Below the pieces are notes generated by a model. That model did no database searches. It saw only the letters and a list, made by a program, of their open reading frames with translations, and was not told the DNA's origin. Source: Hymenolepis diminuta (lineage: Eukaryota > Platyhelminthes > Cestoda > Cyclophyllidea > Hymenolepididae). From it: a stretch of 64,000 bases of DNA. The DNA lies in assembly GCA_900708905.1 (NCBI GenBank), contig CAADRB010000002.1, forward strand, positions 3,855,480 through 3,919,479. Reading direction: 5' to 3'. Both the position numbers and the translations under genes were made by a program. Shown here piece by piece: positions 37,070-48,459 of this stretch (positions are counted from its first letter, which is position 1; every line of letters starts with the position of its first letter).

Positions 37070-40000
37070 ATGAGTTCTCGGCTTCCTTTTAAGAATGATG
37101 GTAGCTTTATGGAGATCTTTAAGCAACTGCAAGGTAATCAATTAAATGAGTAATTTCTCTGTAGCTGAACAGGAGCGTGCAGCCCTCGGGGCTAGTTTAA
37201 ATATCAATTCTTCGAAGGTATACGAATATTCATTTTAAAGTATCCTTAGTCTAGTAAAAATGAATCCTCAATCACAAATGCGTAAGTTCTACCAGTTATA
37301 TGTAATCCCTTTTCAGGCCTTTCAATTTGGATGTCATCCTCCCTAAAAGTAAGAAAAACGCATTAGAAATTTTTTATTGAAAAGTCCGTTCAACTTATTG
37401 ATTCCAAAATTTACAGTATCCCCTCCTGAAGATCACAAGAATACCATTGCAATTGAAAGCCTGGTCATGCGAGTAGCAGGACTGCCTCAGTCCCTAGCAG
37501 ATTCAGAAATAGCCAAATTCGAAGACAGTGTCCAATATTGGTAATTTGAAATTTCAGTATTGAATAGCATTTATTTAAGGTTTTTGACTGTTACAGATTC
37601 CACTGAGTATAAGTATTTTCAAAAACGTTTACAAGAGGAGATTATAAAGAAAAAGAAAACGGTTGAAGGTATTGTAATCATATTTGTTTCCTCTAATTTT
37701 TAATTTAGTGGTAGACGCCAGTAAAGTGGAGTATAAACTCTCGGATATTCAACTTCCACCTGATCATCCACCAAAACTGACTTCAGCTGAAAAGGAGGTT
37801 AAAACGGAGAATGAAATAAAAGCAGAACTTAAGGGAGAAAGAGAGCAGAAATCTCTTCCACCGTCTAGGAAAAGAAAATCCAGGTGGGATGCTGATCACC
37901 CGGTAAAAATTGAACCCACTGAGGAAAAACCGTTGAGTGAAATCGAAGCTTCTGTTAAAGAAGCTGCTAGGATTGCTGCACAGTTGGCTGCTTCAGGTTA
38001 TTTTGTTTATGCTTTATATTATTTTAGTCTTGTTCCAAACGTGTACGTTGTCCTTTTAAATCAATCGTTTTATTTGGTTTATTATGTTAACTTTTATGCA
38101 TTTATCGGTTTAAGCGATTTTGTTATTCCGTCTGTTAGATTTGATCGTCTTGAGTAGATATATTGCCCTCAAGTTACTCTTTTACCTTGATTTATTAACT
38201 GATCCTTTCAAACCGATTATTTGTGTAAAATGCGAAAGTCTGTTTTTTCACTAATTGAGGAAATTTTACTTTTATCCTTAGCCAAATTTCTTTTTGCACT
38301 TGTTTTCTTGTCTTAAAAGATAAATTCCTATGTATATTAAACATTTTCATCTAGGCCATCACTAATCCCTGAGACCTAATTACTTCGACTTCATAGTGGC
38401 TCTTGGAGTGTTTGATCCTGCTGCGACCTTAAATTCCTCCTAGAGGACCATTGTGTCCTCGAGTGGTTTATTTTAATTAGCGGTATAAAGTATTTAAGTG
38501 GTCCTTGAATGAGCTCTGCTAGCATCCGGTTTCTCTGCCGTGATGTCCGGACCTATTCTACCCCCATTCTGAAACTGAACAATGCCCCTTTTATACTCTC
38601 ACGNGGGGAAGGGGGACCACAAGCTTGTCATCTACCGGCCCCGTAGTGGCTCTCTCCTCTCTCTTTTCCCCTCGAATTCTCATCATGGTTTGTTCAATAA
38701 ACTTTAACATGCACAACTCCTGTGTTCTACTTTTTGAACTGTTCTTTGCTGTTGCTAGCTTTCAGCCCTTAGTAAGCAACTCCCAGTCTTTTCTGTTTCC
38801 TTTAAGCATTTGTTGAGCATTAGTTTAGATCTTTCTAGATAATTCTTCAAGCTAATTTTTCATTAGGATTGGATTATCTTTTTTATGTTAACATTTGAAA
38901 ATGTGTATTTCTGTTTTCAAATATTCAATAAAGCTTTAATAAACGTTAAAATCTGGTTATTATTTTCCCATTATCTCTTCTGTTTGCTTACTGATAGTGG
39001 TCATAATTGTTGACCCTGTAGTAATTAATATTTTTCACCATACTATCGCTTTGTGGTGAGGGGGAATTCCGGATGTTTGTGTACATTTTGCGTTTAACAT
39101 CATTGAGGCCTTTTTTCAAACACTGAATTGAATTATCACTGTTTTATAATTACATATAATCTTTACTCACAAACTCACTATAAAGGCGTTTGATAGCTGA
39201 TAAAAGCAGCTGAAGGACGAAATTCTTTGTTTTACTGTTCATTGGCACAGGTCACGTTTTCTCAGATCGACAGTCTCCTGGCCCCAGTATAGAACATGAT
39301 AATTATGTAGTTAGTTATTTGCGTATAGTGTCCGACACTTGTCTTAGAAATTGAACTTCCTAAAATTTCTAATTTAGACAATGGTATTCGGATATTTTTT
39401 GGTAAACTTACTAAAACAATTTGTTTTACACTGAAGGTTCCGAACTCGTGACTACTATTACGTCATAGACATATTTAGTCGCATGTATATTTTTCCACAG
39501 ACCAATTTGATACGTTCGGTAGTGCTAAGGAAACCGGGAACCAAGTCTCTTATAGATTTTTCTTATTTTTATTGTTCCATTTTAGGTGCTGCAGCCCCAA
39601 AATCTTTCCCCTCTTCCGCAGCACGTCAATTTGCTGGTGGTGTTGCCCTTAGCGATGAACAAATTAAACAAATCCAGTATCAGAAGGAGGTGAGTTCATG
39701 CGTTTTGTTGAAACTTTTCCGAAAAAACCCGCACCCACACCTCCCTTGTGCCAGTATTCACCCGCCTTTACTTGAGCACAGCTTCAAGCCATGCATGAGT
39801 TCATATTGGCTCAGCAGAAGCTCAAGGCACAGGAGCAGGAGTTGATGAACTCTATCTCAGGGGTCAATTATTCAAAGAACCCAAAGAAGACGGTGGATGG
39901 GTTGGAAATTAAGTACGATTATGACTCCGATGAGGATTGTGAAGGTGGGACCTGGGAACACAAACTTAGAGCTGCAGAAATGGAAGCTACTAGAGGTATA

Positions 40001-42699
40001 CTTTCAGATTGTTTCTCTTGATTCTCAAATATCGCCTTAGTTGTTATCCATTATCCTTGCATTTTTTTGTAGAATGGGCTGAGAAGCTGACGGAAATGGG
40101 GCAAGGAAAACACCATATTGGTGATTTTCTACCACCAGATGAATTAGAAAGGTTTATGGAAACCTATCGAGTAAGTCTGACTTTTTGGTTAATAAAAATA
40201 TGCTTAGATGATCACACACGGGAGTTTTGTTAGCCACTTAACGTGTTACAACCAATTATAATAAATCTATCCATTGTATGTAACGAATTTGTTTCTCAAT
40301 CCTTATAATTTTTAACCTTTTGAATTCACTTTTCTGCTTCCCTCATTTCGTTCCGAGTATGATTCATTCCTCATTCCGTAAGCTGTTTACCAACTCTTCC
40401 CACGCTATGCCTACTTTATGGTCTTTGCTCTGCTAGATAGTCCCATTTTCTGCTTATCATCCTCCCTCCTAATTGGAATGTTCGGCATCCATCTCTTTCT
40501 CCTACCTTGTAATTAGGTTGGTAAAGATAGATCCCTTGTTGTGATAAGCGATTCGCCGTAGTTTGTATATTTCTATCGATTGTATATATTGATTCAAATT
40601 CCTATACTGTTCTAATCGTCAAATGGTGATTTTTATTGGTTGCTTATCAGACGAATTAAGGACGCAAAGCAGTCACTTCTACCTAGCGTACCGCAATTTG
40701 GCCTCTAACACGACCCCTTTTCAACTCACACTGCACTGACTCTTGTTTCCTCTTTTTCCGTTTTTTTTTTAATTCTCCTTCCTACTTCTTTTTTCTTGTT
40801 CTTTTCCAATGTACCCGTGGCCCGGCTCAACTTTTGGTTTTCTGATTTTGGACCTCCGTTTCATTCTGTTAGCCTTTAGGGCGACTACTAGTTTTTTAAG
40901 GCGATATCTTGGTTGGGCTCCTAAAGTAATTTTACTGACTATTTCCTGCTTAAAGTAGTTTCGATATTTAACGTTTTGAATTTACACACTAATGTCAGTT
41001 TTGCTTCTATATCTATTGATAATATATTTGTAATGTTATGTAAAACTCTAATCCGAAAAATCCGATTTTACCGTGGCACATTCTAATTCCCCTCTCCGAG
41101 CATGTGCTTTTGAGTTTCTAACCAGTTAGATCGCTCTCACTTATTAAAACTCGAGAATTCAGACATTTAGGCAAGAGGTGCAAATTGATAACAGTCGCAC
41201 CGACAACTTGTATATTTTGAAATACCCATCAACAGAACATGGAGTTGTAAACAAACTCCCAATTATGCGCTAATTGAACTCAATTAAGCCGTGCTGGGAG
41301 GGAATTATCAAATATCGCCACCAATTTGGACATAATCGTTTACCTTAATTACATTAAGGTATAATGAAAGTCCATGTTTTCAAAATGGAACTGGAAAATT
41401 CTTCAAGTCTTTTTTCGTAAAATCTTAAAATTGCATCAAATTTCATCAGTAAAACTACTTAAGGTGTCCGATCATGTTAGACTTAGAGGCATATCCCTCG
41501 AAAACTAATGTTCTTTCCCAAGGCTAACAGGACACAACGTACAAAAAAATCATCGTCATACCGTCGGGATAGTGCAGACAAATTAACACACACTTTCAGT
41601 AGATCGCTACAGTCTAAGAACTGTACATGTGGGATATATGCTATCAAATGTTTCTACCCACTTAATTTTTGACTTCTTTTAGGCCCTAAAAGAAGGTCGT
41701 GAACCGGATTACAGCGACTACAAGAACTTCAAGCTTACCTGCGAGAATGTTGGTTTCAAAATGCTGGAGAAAATGGGATGGAAGGAGGGCGAAGGATTAG
41801 GACCGACCGGTCAAGGAATTGTCAATCCTGTTGACAGGTAAGTCAATTTCTTTTTTTCTATTATGTCTTACCATTTTCGAAATCACTATTATTCAAATAT
41901 ATTATAGCAGTGAATTCACTTACTGCCGTACTGTGTTATAGAATCCCTTTCGACAAAATAATGATTTAAATATCTTAGATCAAATGAACGAAGTGAGCAG
42001 GCAAATAAAATTTTAGAGTTGGAAATACATTGTAAGAGAGACTCTTGCCTAGAAATCTTGCCAAGCTGTTGCTTATCCCAGCATCACGAACTCTTCTATC
42101 ACAAGATTGGAAGGAGGCAGAGATAATGGTAGAATATTTATATTTGGAGATAAGGGAGAAAAGGCGTCAGCCTCCTAAGTAGAAAATTAAAATTATGAGT
42201 GAAGCTTATTATGTGTACCTCAAAATATATGTTTTAGATAAAGTGGGAAAGTGGAGAAATAGCTTACAAGGTGAGGGGTGAATTGTATGAAGGCAGAAAA
42301 TAGGTTTTACTCGATAATTGAGTTAGGTAACAGTTAAACGGTGGCGCAGTGGGTTTCTCGAGAGAGTGGCCTCAGGATACCCTATCTCTATCCAAGTCAA
42401 GTGTTGTGTTCCTTATTTGGAGCTTGGGAATTTTTTTAATATTTGGAGTCGTTTGTAATTTTGTTTGTTTAGGGGTAATGTTCACGTTGACGGTGTAGGT
42501 CTTGGTATTGAAAGACCATCCAAGTTAACTGAAGATGATGATGAATTCGAGGCCTATCGAAAACGAATGATGCTCGCTTACCGATTCCGTCCTAACCCCC
42601 TGGTTCGTTTTCCTCATTTCCCTTAATACTCCCATCTCATATGGCTAATTTTCTCTATGCTTCCCCTTTTAGAATAACCCTCGGAGAGATTACTACTAA
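37070..42699 (+). CDS. SUGP1: SUGP1-type splicing factor (SURP and G-patch)
   Basis: Nuclear spliceosome factor acting in branch-site recognition with SF3B1 and the DHX15 helicase. Thirteen exons: 37070-37133, 37165-37217, 37250-37281, 37317-37348, 37418-37540 (plus or minus one base; my hand count there is uncertain), 37580-37668, 37709-37996, 39586-39689, 39782-39995, 40073-40170, 41683-41837, 42473-42602 and 42673-42699; about 469 residues (human 645). Seen in order: an [13 protein letters not shown] start block; one SURP-like module (IESLVMRV...[17 protein letters not shown]); a UHM-ligand motif RKRKSRWD with Trp near residue 191; YDYDSDE and [28 protein letters not shown]; a G-patch ([17 protein letters not shown], then GQG); and the conserved end [15 protein letters not shown] plus NNPRRDYY. 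Only one SURP is visible, where human has two. Six introns are 31-77 nt long. The Beclin-1 start lies 148 bp downstream on the same strand. Confidence 0.95.
38380..38815 (+). repeat. Pyrimidine-rich intronic element with an N
   Basis: C/T-rich block in the 37997-39585 intron. One unresolved base (N at 38604) sits in a G-run, a likely assembly trouble spot. Its end (GAACTGTTCTTTGCTGTTGC, then TAGCTTTCAGCCCTTAG) resembles the end of the similarly pyrimidine-rich tract at 26300-26700 (GACTGTTGTTGCTGTTGT, then TAGCTGCCAGCCGTTAG). Confidence 0.4.
40171..41682 (+). other. Long intron of the SUGP1-type gene
   Basis: Between the ...[11 protein letters not shown] exon and the [10 protein letters not shown] exon, which join directly in the human protein. 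It is AT-rich with T-runs, and I see no other exon or named element. Confidence 0.6.
42335..42425 (+). repeat. SINE-like copy (tRNA-like head)
   Basis: Begins with GGTGGCGCAGTGGG, the best A-box match of the family, followed by GAGTGGCCTCAGGATACCC. It lies in the SUGP1 intron just before the exon at 42473. Confidence 0.45.
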
Positions 42700-42847
42700 T
42701 TATTCTTGTCGTAACACATCCTTTCCTAAAAATACGGCAAATATATTTTCAATCTCTAATAATAATACCTATCAAAACAACTGTCTCTTCTCTCAAAGTC
42801 AGTTCTGTTGTGTATAGTCGTTAAAGAATTGCTTGCACTGTTTTAGA
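42700..42847 (+). promoter_or_regulatory. Short intercistronic region with candidate trans-splice acceptor
   Basis: 148 bp between the SUGP1 stop and the Beclin-1 ATG. It has AATAAT and AATATA (weak poly(A)-like) near 42740-42765 and no AATAAA. A pyrimidine-rich run ends in CACTGTTTTAG at 42846, one base before the Beclin ATG. This is the arrangement of a spliced-leader acceptor in a flatworm polycistron. Confidence 0.55.
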
Positions 42848-45800
42848 ATGACTGAAACAGGAGATCCAATAGTGAATGGGAAGTTTCTGTGTCAGAACTG
42901 TATGAATCCGATTGATATCAGATCGGACTTTGAGGAATATGGCAATTCGACACTGTCTTCTATGATTGGTGAGTTGTAGTCGTGTTTCATAGTTGATTAT
43001 TTTATTAATTGGTTAGAGGGAGGTGCCTTGAGATGCGGAATGATATATTAGTGATTGGGACATTTTATGTAACCTTTAATTTACATATTTCTATTAATTA
43101 GAGTGGTTATTAATTCCAATTACTTGTGTTTCAATGAAACGTTTGTTAACGTGTACGTGTGCGAAATCAGAGGTCGAGAGGTTTACTCTCAATGAGCGGA
43201 ATGGCCAGCTACTAATCTGACCAATAAATCTGAATAAAGAGGCAGCCGAATTCGAACTTCTCGTCGGGGAGATTCCACTATGCGTTCCTCTTACCCAAAC
43301 TGCGTTTTGGAAAATGCTATCCTAAAAGCTCTTGGGAGTTTTATTTTTATTACCTTTGTTCTGTTCGGATCTCTACTGCTTTGATAGCCATTTACTCATC
43401 GAATCTTAATGGATGACACTTTGTATTTTTATCATTAAATAGTAAATTATACTTTATTGATGCTGTAAGTAATGTAAACTGTAAAGAAATATTATCCTTA
43501 TATAATGAACTTCATTTATTGAGTATTATTGTAGCGCTTTCTCCAATATTTATATGCATCCTCGGTATAGCACTTTGTATTTATGTTTAATGTATGTCAT
43601 TTCAAGGATATGAGGAGTTTCGTGTTCTTAATTTGCTATTTAAAAGAGTGTAGTGGTATAATATAAGATTAAATGATTTATTGAATAACAGAAGAAGAGC
43701 TGATTGATAGCATGTCATTTTTGTAGATGCATATATAGCTATGTTTTTATCCTTCAGTAAATTTCTAGGACCGGAATGACTGATGTCTTACATGGAATAT
43801 CGTATAACATGGAAGATGAGATGATTCACGTTTGTACATATTCGCCATGTCCTCGCATGTCATAGAGGGATCAGGTACCTAATTAGGTCAAATAGCTATG
43901 CCTGCAACATGTAATCCCTGTTTGCATAAATGCCGAGCTGAAAAATACGGTTTAATTTATCAAGCCTATTGAGATGTCATATTAGCCATCTCGGCTAGTC
44001 TTTAGAGTGTTTTTAGCATTGTCTTTGATCAAATCGATCAAACAAGCGTTCAAATCGTATTAGAAAAATAATTAATTAAAATGTGTTTAACGATAGTTCG
44101 CCCTCCATCATCCCTTTTGGAAATCGGAGGTCAAGTGATTTGACCTCTATGATCTGTCCTTAAGTTATCAAACTTGTTTGATGTTTTTCATATCCCAGTG
44201 ATCCAAATTTATGAAAAATTTTTATAAAATATAACCACAACATTGTAATCTGAAATATTGCAAGTACATGAAGTTGATAATATACTTTTCCTTTACAGGT
44301 CCTGAAGTAAAATCGTAAGTTGATTTTTTTTACAATCTTACGTGATTTCTTTTGTAGGCTAATTTCGTCTTCTACCAATTCAAAGATAGCTCAAACGATT
44401 AAGGTAGGTGGATTCAGTCTCACATTTGATCATATTAAGGTGAAAAACAATCTTTCTGATCTTCTCAGCGGACGACTTGAGCCCAACGGACCCATTTGTG
44501 AGGAATGTGCCGATGTTTTGATCAATAATCAACTCAAATTGATTGCCTATCAGAAAAGGTGTATTGACAATCTTGGGTATGGTGTAAATTGACGATTGAT
44601 TATGACATGCGGTATTGCGTAGAGCATTTCTTGAACAATTGAAGGCTAATTCGGACAATAAGTTTCCTTTCGAAGAATCGAGTGGGGAGAAGTCTTGTGA
44701 TGAGATGTTTATTATCTCAGGTTTATTGAATAATGAAGAACCCTTAAAAATCGTAAGTTTGGGAATTTTGTTGCTATGACTCTAGTAATTCTAGGAAGAC
44801 CAAGAACGTAGTGGTAATGATGGTACCCTACACAATACAGAGGAGCCTGAGAGTGACAAAACAAAGGTCCGATTAGCCCAACTTCGGGATGAGTTGATTT
44901 CCGCTCAGAAAAAGCGGGCACAACTTCAAAGAGAAAATCAGCAATTGGATGAGGAGATTGCCAATGTCAGTTCTGCGTTGAATCAGTATGAAGAAGAACT
45001 TGCTGGGTAAGTAAAGTAATTAGATTACCGTTCCTTTTTCTGAATCGATATACGATACAATGACATTAGAAGACGGCATTAATGGAATGGTTAGTTGCTT
45101 AGTTTACAGTTCTAGGCACGTAATGTCTCTCTAAGCGTAGCCGTAAAGAAATTCCTTATTTTTTTCATTTTCAAACAGTTTTGGCGTTATATTGGAAAGA
45201 CGATTGAAATGATGCAAATTGCTGATCGGTTTTCCCAAGTACCTTCCCATATCTGGATGTACATCTCATTACAAGCAGATATTCCTGTTATCGACTTTTT
45301 AATGGTCGAAAAACTGTTACGCCATCCTTATCCTTTTGGTTTATTTATAAAATAATATTAAACAAATATGATTACACATAGTAATACAAAAATTACAATT
45401 TTTAGTCATGGAAAGCAACTGACATCGGTTAACTGAAGGTCCATTAAATGGTAATTAGGATGAGATCAAAATGATGTGGAGAGCAACTTCAAGCTGCCAG
45501 ATTCTTACTTAATTTGATTTTTGGAATAGGGGTGTATAATATTTACTAAATGGGTGGTTCACGCTCCACAATTCAAAAATCATAATTTGCCCCCCTGGAT
45601 TGTAGAAAATGCTTGTCTACAATGATCGATTTTTTTAATCAAGAAGGATCAGCATTGCCACTTCCTTCCACTTTTTCCAACGATTGATACTGCAAAATGA
45701 TCTTGCATGATATATAGTAGGTAACAGTTTTAAGGTAGCAGGGACGAGGTAGTAACAAATTTTAAGTTAACAGAACTCCATAAGCTGTATTCACTCAAAA

Positions 45801-48285
45801 TGAATCATTTATTTATTTTTAAGTAATTTTATCCTGTGTACGTTAGAATTCTGCAATGAAAGGTCAATAGTATATTTCACTTTCGGTTCATTCTGATACT
45901 TTATTCAAATCTGTTCTATATTTTAAAAAATAGTTGCAATGTAAGTTTGGTTTCGGAAATGGTTGAGTATTACCGCGTTTTCAATTATGCTATTCTTATA
46001 TTTCCATTTACTCCTTATTAGATTGAAGCAGTAGGTAAATATGATAATGGGTAAGAGGAATTTGCGACTGTCTGCGAAGTCATAAATCACAATATAAGCA
46101 CCCATCGATAATCCGCATGACCGACCTTATTGTTTGGCACTGATTCGTCAAGGATCTTCAGAGTACTAGTTTCTCTACAAAGAGACATCAGAATGTTTCC
46201 TTTATTGTGTGCCGATGGCACAGTAGTCAATGTGCACATCTGCTAAGTCAGGGGTTTCGCGATCGATGCTCATTGGTGCACATCCAGTGGTATGGATGGC
46301 TAACTTCACTGGCTAATTCTGGTCAGTCACGATACCCAAGTCAAATGTTGCCAATACTTTCATAGATAAACCTAAATGTATTTTCTAAGCTAACGAGTTA
46401 TTAACACTATCCTTATTTAGACTGAAGATGGAGTACAACGAACAGCGAGTTAAGGTGATGGAAGGTGAAGAGACTTTGAATATGCTTGAGGCTAGGTTCA
46501 CTGATGGACATCAACAGTACAAGCGTCTCCGACATACCAATGTTCTCAATGCCGCCTTTCCCATTTGGTATGATGGACACATTGGTGTTATCAACAGTCT
46601 CCACTTGGGTCGTCTTCCCTCTAATCCGGTAAGATCACCGCTGACCACTCAATAATTATTAATATTAATATTGCCACTAGTACTTTTGTATTGGTTTTGC
46701 AAGTAGAGGGTGAATAGTGGATCTGAAAAAGGCATGCGATAACAATGGTAATCCAGAAATATTCGCAAAAGGATTAACACTAGGAGCACAGTTTGTCTAA
46801 TATTTCGAAATATTGGTATCTCATGCGAATAATTACTTCAGAAAGAAGGAAAATACGGTAATATTATAGTAATATATATAAGCTGTAACGTGTAGATCAT
46901 TATCTTACGCGAATATGAAGATATAGGTTATACGTCTTGCAAATAACGATTCGAGTACTATAATCATCGATATATTCAGTTTATCCTCCAGAAACTCCGA
47001 TTTCCATTAAATAAATTGCATTTGGAGGCTAAACATATAAATCGAAAGTATGACTTTCGCCTCATGACTAAAGTTAGGAATTAATTTTATCACTAAGTTA
47101 ACATCTGAATTCCATTCAATTTTGAAACAAATTCGAAAAATTACGACTTAAATACTTGAATCTGAATAGACCATATTGAATTTGAGATGATAGAATAAAA
47201 ATATTGGTACTTTTATTCCGTTTTTTATTGATAAAAATAATATGCAATGTGCTATTTGGACAGGTGGAGAGAAAATAGTTAAGGAAAAGGCAGGGAGATT
47301 TGGTCCAAATTTCTCCTCAACCCGAAGAACGTATGTCGTTATTTCTTTGAAGATTTTTTGAAGGATCTCGCACTAAATTTGACACCAAAATTAAGGATGA
47401 CATCCTGATATGTGGTGTTTGAGATACTCTTGTTTTGAATGACTTAAAACAACCGGAAAATGGCACTGGTAATTCTTGTTGATCGTTGTACCTGAGGAAA
47501 AATGATTTCGTCGATAGTGCAAAAGCATTCTATGCATCATTTGGGTCTTAATTTGATGTTTATCGATTTTAAATAGTTTTTTTACGTTAATACATTCCCC
47601 ATAGGTCAGTTGGCCAGAGATCAACGCAGCTTTGGGCCAATGTGCAATGCTTGCCACATGTCTTGCCAAGAAGTTTTCCTACACTTTTAAAGAGTAAGTC
47701 GCTTCCTTGAATTGAAGTCTCTCACGACTATCTGGTGTTATTAATCACACTGATTCTATCTACTAGTTATTTGATAACCCCCATTGGAAGTCAATCAAAG
47801 ATTGCCGCTTTACCGAATGGTCCTCCTATGCCACTTTACAATGCTTCAGCAACAATCCGTTTGTTGGGCAACAACAACAGGTGAGAATTTCTCTTTCCCG
47901 TTTCATATGAAAGTATAATTCATTCATAGCACTTAATACAACCTGATTTCGTTTTCAGCAGTTTCGACACTGCTCTAGTGATGTACCTAGATTGTATTGG
48001 TCAACTTCAAGCACTAGTTGAACGACCTCCGGATTTCTGTCTTCCCTACAAAATTATGGAAAAAGGTCGTATTCAGGACAGAAGCGGTTCGCTTCACTCG
48101 ATCAAGTAAGTTCACGTTCTCGGTATTAAAATGTTTCGATGTAGTATATGAATGAAATATGACCTTGTTCTCCTTGCCTTAATAGATATTCTGACAATAC
48201 TGAGGAGAATTGGACAAGAGCCCTGAAAATGCTACTAATTGATCTCAAGTATATTATTGCATCTACCTTCCGAAATTCGGCATAA
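42848..48285 (+). CDS. BECN1: Beclin-1 (autophagy PI3K complex subunit)
   Basis: Scaffold of the VPS34 lipid-kinase complex that starts autophagosome formation. Ten exons: 42848-42968, 44298-44313 (16-nt microexon), 44358-44576, 44623-44752, 44795-45006, 46421-46628, 47605-47693, 47767-47880, 47959-48105 and 48186-48285; 1356 nt, 451 residues (human 450). Seen in order: two CxxC pairs (Cys15/18 and Cys92/95, FLCQNC and ICEEC), as in other Beclins; a BH3-like stretch around residues 66-83; a coiled coil (about 163-240: LRDELISAQKKRAQLQRENQ); then the BARA/evolutionarily conserved domain, starting HTNVLNAAFPIW...INSLHLGRLPS and ending NWTRALKMLLIDLKYIIAS. Odd: the BH3 Gly-Asp pair reads Asn-Asn, and the aromatic finger Phe-Phe-Trp reads Leu-Leu-Gly. 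The acceptor at 47958 is a CAGCAG tandem. The start was chosen because it directly follows a TTTTAG acceptor and opens the exon. Confidence 0.96.
43150..43345 (+). repeat. SINE-like copy
   Basis: In Beclin-1 intron 1. The body matches the 53.3-kb copy: TCAATGAGCGGAATGG against TCAATAAGCGGAATGG, CCGAATTCGAAC, and the 3' block GGAAAATGCTATCCTAAAAG then CTTGGGAG against GGAAAATGCTTTTCTAAGTG then ACTTGGGA. The tRNA-like head is poorly preserved. Confidence 0.6.
46205..46350 (+). repeat. SINE-like copy
   Basis: In the Beclin-1 intron before the exon at 46421. It has GTGCCGATGGCACAGTAG (A-box-like), then GGGGTTTCGCGATCGATG (B-box-like), then CAGTGGTATGGATGG, in family order. Confidence 0.55.
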
Positions 48286-48453
48286 CTGTGATAACCCTAA
48301 TTGACTGTGCATTACTTGTGTCTTATTTTAGACTAAGTAATATTTTATGCTTGTACAAAGTAAGTTCAAGTTCTCTACGTAGGCCCTTTAAAAATAGCAT
48401 TCACTGACATCCATCTTGATTAATGGAAACACTTTGCAATCAGTATAATTAAG

Positions 48454-48459
48454 AATAAA
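48454..48459 (+). terminator. Candidate Beclin-1 poly(A) signal
   Basis: First AATAAA on the plus strand after the stop, about 170 bp downstream. Confidence 0.4.

Noticed and set aside
37590..37605. TTACAG acceptor before ATTCCACTGAG in SUGP1
   Set aside because: It has the better pyrimidine run, but joining there creates an in-frame stop; the upstream TTTAAG acceptor at 37579 keeps the frame and completes the SURP module.
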